DNA of 38,900 nt from Actinomycetota bacterium. GTDB lineage: Bacteria > Actinomycetota > Thermoleophilia > Gaiellales > Gaiellaceae. Position 1 is the stretch's first letter. Every line of letters begins with the position of its first letter. Both the position numbers and the translations under genes were made by a program. Below the pieces are notes generated by a model. It was not told the origin of the DNA, ran no database searches, and saw nothing but the letters and a program-made list of their open reading frames with translations. The DNA is taken from NCBI GenBank assembly GCA_013817555.1, contig JACDCN010000001.1, positions 1 to 38,900 of the forward strand, read 5' to 3'. Below, piece after piece: positions 37,216 to 38,900 of this stretch.

Positions 37216-38642
37216 AAGATCGCCACCTCTCCGACGTCGTTCTCGGTCGCCGACCAGAGCGCGAGCGTGGCAGCGACGAGTGGCGAAATGTTCACGGTCG
37301 ACTTGGTGCGTGACCACGCCCAGCGATCGACGAGCGGACGAGCCTTGGCACCGCGGATCGCAGAGTCGAGCTCCGGCTGCCCCAGGTGCCTGAGCGTCTT
37401 CTCGCCCACGCAGTCGACGAAGAGACCGCACGCCTTGCCGTAGTCGCCCGAGTCCATTCGCTTGACCTTGATCCCGGCCTCGTCGAGACGATTGGCGATG
37501 GCTGCACTGGGCCCGAAACCGTCGCAGACCACTTCGGCGATCTCGTGCGTTCGGTACAGGTCGATCAGCCGATCGACGAGCCAGCCGGTGCCCGAGCGGC
37601 AGGCGATCACTTCGACCATCATCTTGCCCGTCTCGCTCCTACCGGCAGCGACGATCGAGGAGTGACGTTCCGGCGAAACATCGCAGGAAACGCACACCGG
37701 ATCAATGAGCACTTCGTCGGGATCGAGAACGTCCGCCCACAGCTCGGGAGAGATGAGAACATCGGCGGAACCGTCCGTCGCCGGCCAGTCACCCACGCCC
37801 AGAAGCTCGACAGCGAACGTGCGAGGATCCAGCGAGCGCTGCTCTCGCGCCATGTGCTCCTCGGAGATGCGGATGCCTAGACCTGGGTTCGACGAGCGCC
37901 AGAGCTCGACGTCGAGTGCCTGCGCTTCCGAAAGATCGTCGGGGTGCTCTCCCTCGACTGAAAACTCGATGTATCCCAGCGACTCATCGTCTCCCCGCAG
38001 CCCGCGTTCACGAATACGAGCCCATACGATCCCGTGGTCGTGGATCTCTTGATCGACGGCCGAACCGGTGTAAACGAGTTGCGGGCCACGCGGAGCCTTG
38101 GACGCGCGCAGCGTCGGCATCATCGCGCCGTGCGATGCGCCGTTGATGATCATGGCCTCGTCCAAATTCAGGTAGTCGACGCCGGCGAAACCACGGAGAC
38201 CTGACTTCGTACGAGTGACGAAGCGCATGCGGGTTCCGTCGGGCATGTAGATCCCCTCTTGCCCATGCGAGCGGCGGATCTGCTTGACCTTGAGGTCAGC
38301 GCTCTCGACCAGTTGCTCGAGACGTAGGAAATGCTCCTCCGAGGTCTTGAACTCATGGGCCGAGTGAACTCCCAGCTTCTCGCCGGTGATGCCGGCCAGC
38401 AGCGCGAGCTCTCGCACCTCGAGGACGACGCCCTTCCCGTTCTGACGGGTGACGTTGATCCCGAACTCGAAGTGCAGCCAGCGCTCATTCGCTCCGACCG
38501 ACATGAGATCGCGTAGCGCCTCGGCTTGCCAGTCGTCGAGAATCATCCCAGCCGCTGCCGCGAGCTCGATCGCCTCGTCTGCAAGGGTCGACGTCCAGGC
38601 ATGAACCGCGTGGATGCGCGGGCCGGTCGCGAGAGCTACCAC
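37212..38642 (-). CDS. terL: Terminase large subunit
   Basis: This 476-residue packaging motor and nuclease is taken from GTG; an upstream TTG at 38684 would add 14 residues. The ATPase half has NVTRQNGKGVVLE as Walker A near residue 60 and YLNLDEAMI as Walker B. The nuclease half has CVSCDVSP and EVVCDGFGPSAAIANRL with acidic catalytic residues. It ends DVGEVAIF. It packs DNA into proheads with the small subunit, probably just outside the window to the right. Confidence 0.93.
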   Translation of the reverse strand: MVALATGPRIHAVHAWTSTLADEAIELAAAAGMILDDWQAEALRDLMSVGANERWLHFEFGINVTRQNGKGVVLEVRELALLAGITGEKLGVHSAHEFKTSEEHFLRLEQLVESADLKVKQIRRSHGQEGIYMPDGTRMRFVTRTKSGLRGFAGVDYLNLDEAMIINGASHGAMMPTLRASKAPRGPQLVYTGSAVDQEIHDHGIVWARIRERGLRGDDESLGYIEFSVEGEHPDDLSEAQALDVELWRSSNPGLGIRISEEHMAREQRSLDPRTFAVELLGVGDWPATDGSADVLISPELWADVLDPDEVLIDPVCVSCDVSPERHSSIVAAGRSETGKMMVEVIACRSGTGWLVDRLIDLYRTHEIAEVVCDGFGPSAAIANRLDEAGIKVKRMDSGDYGKACGLFVDCVGEKTLRHLGQPELDSAIRGAKARPLVDRWAWSRTKSTVNISPLVAATLALWSATENDVGEVAIF

Positions 38643-38900
38643 CGGCGCGACTGCTTCCTCGCCTGCTGGGTTGCTCTGTTGCAACTCGCGTGGCTCGGCC
38701 CAAGGTAGCCGCGACGGTCGTCACAATGGTCGAGATCCCAGAGCTGGCCGGGAACGATCAACTCGCCGCATCGAGCGCAAGCCGTCCGTCCCCATGCCAC
38801 GATTCGGGCGTATCTACGCCGAAGTGCCTGATGTCCTGCCCCGTAGCCGCGAGCCGTCGCGTTCTTTCGCGCCTTGCGGCGATTGCGCGATGGTCGGGGA
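38636..38900 (-). CDS. HNH endonuclease, packaging-associated (5' end outside window)
   Basis: The visible C-terminal 87 residues contain RARGYGAGHQALRRR-like sequence (as TARGYGAGHQALRRRYARIV), then CARCGELIVPGQLWDLDHC and a GYLGPSHASCNRATQQA end. This is the classic small phage HNH family whose gene lies before the terminase. These enzymes support DNA packaging. It overlaps the terminase gene by 7 bases. Confidence 0.85.
   Translation of the reverse strand, partial: PRPSRNRRKARKNATARGYGAGHQALRRRYARIVAWGRTACARCGELIVPGQLWDLDHCDDRRGYLGPSHASCNRATQQARKQSRRW

Noticed and set aside
37215..37431. N-terminal extension of the portal frame into the terminase gene
   Set aside because: Arg-rich sequence with no portal features, out of frame over terminase nuclease coding DNA.
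1..38900. CRISPR arrays, rRNA, tRNA, insertion sequences
   Set aside because: No regularly spaced identical repeats, tRNA T-loop sequence in a fold, rRNA landmarks or transposase genes were seen by eye.

Overview
The window is almost entirely a temperate, long-tailed (siphovirus-type) phage or prophage of a GC-rich bacterium. No host housekeeping gene, rRNA, tRNA or CRISPR array was recognised. Many GTG and TTG starts, proline/threonine linkers in secreted proteins and an actinobacterial-type small membrane protein (11747-12034) suggest an actinobacterial host, perhaps a soil lineage such as Thermoleophilia. That host call is inference from style, not from a host marker.

Layout. Nearly all genes lie on the minus strand and read right to left. 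The late module runs from 38900 to about 12126. It holds HNH endonuclease, large terminase, HK97-type portal, prohead protease and major capsid protein, then a block of small virion or decoration genes including a 705-residue protein built from about 29 Ala/Pro/Ser/Thr-rich units, then head-tail connector and tail terminator. Next comes an inserted sugar/surface-modification cassette (GNAT-like, methyltransferase-like, NodB-like deacetylase, GT-A glycosyltransferase). The tail follows: tail tube, chaperones made by a -1 frameshift, gp10-like protein, tape measure, minor tail proteins. After that is a lysis and secreted-enzyme region with an M23-type endolysin, several tiny membrane proteins, a collagen-like membrane protein, an allene-oxide-cyclase/dirigent-like secreted barrel, an r1t-type holin, a secreted pectate lyase, a second beta-helix protein and a DNRLRE-like protein.

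A short plus-strand island (11217-12034), with a HTH protein and a membrane protein, is divergent from a minus-strand Cro/CI-type HTH gene. This is the probable lysogeny switch; the minus promoter carries an inverted repeat in its 17-bp spacer and would give a nearly leaderless mRNA. The early module then runs leftward from 11166 to 1. It contains many small, often zinc-finger proteins, an HNH nuclease, an SSB-tailed protein, a replication-organiser-like gene, a CHC2/Toprim primase, a SWIM protein, a YegP-like protein, a tyrosine integrase, a cytosine-C5 methyltransferase and a second, lysozyme-like, wall enzyme. Almost every early gene overlaps the next by ATGA/GTGA. That pattern reveals several tiny genes (for example 3312-3452, 3757-3924, 3921-4043, 4720-4842).

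Points most worth a second look: a TIM-barrel-like ORF at 18024-18614 with no ordinary start codon beside a slippery heptamer; the modification cassette in the middle of the morphogenesis operon; the secreted pectate-lyase pair; the long repeat protein; a truncated paralogue exactly at the late/lysogeny module border; and duplicated tiny-gene ends flanking the DNA methyltransferase.
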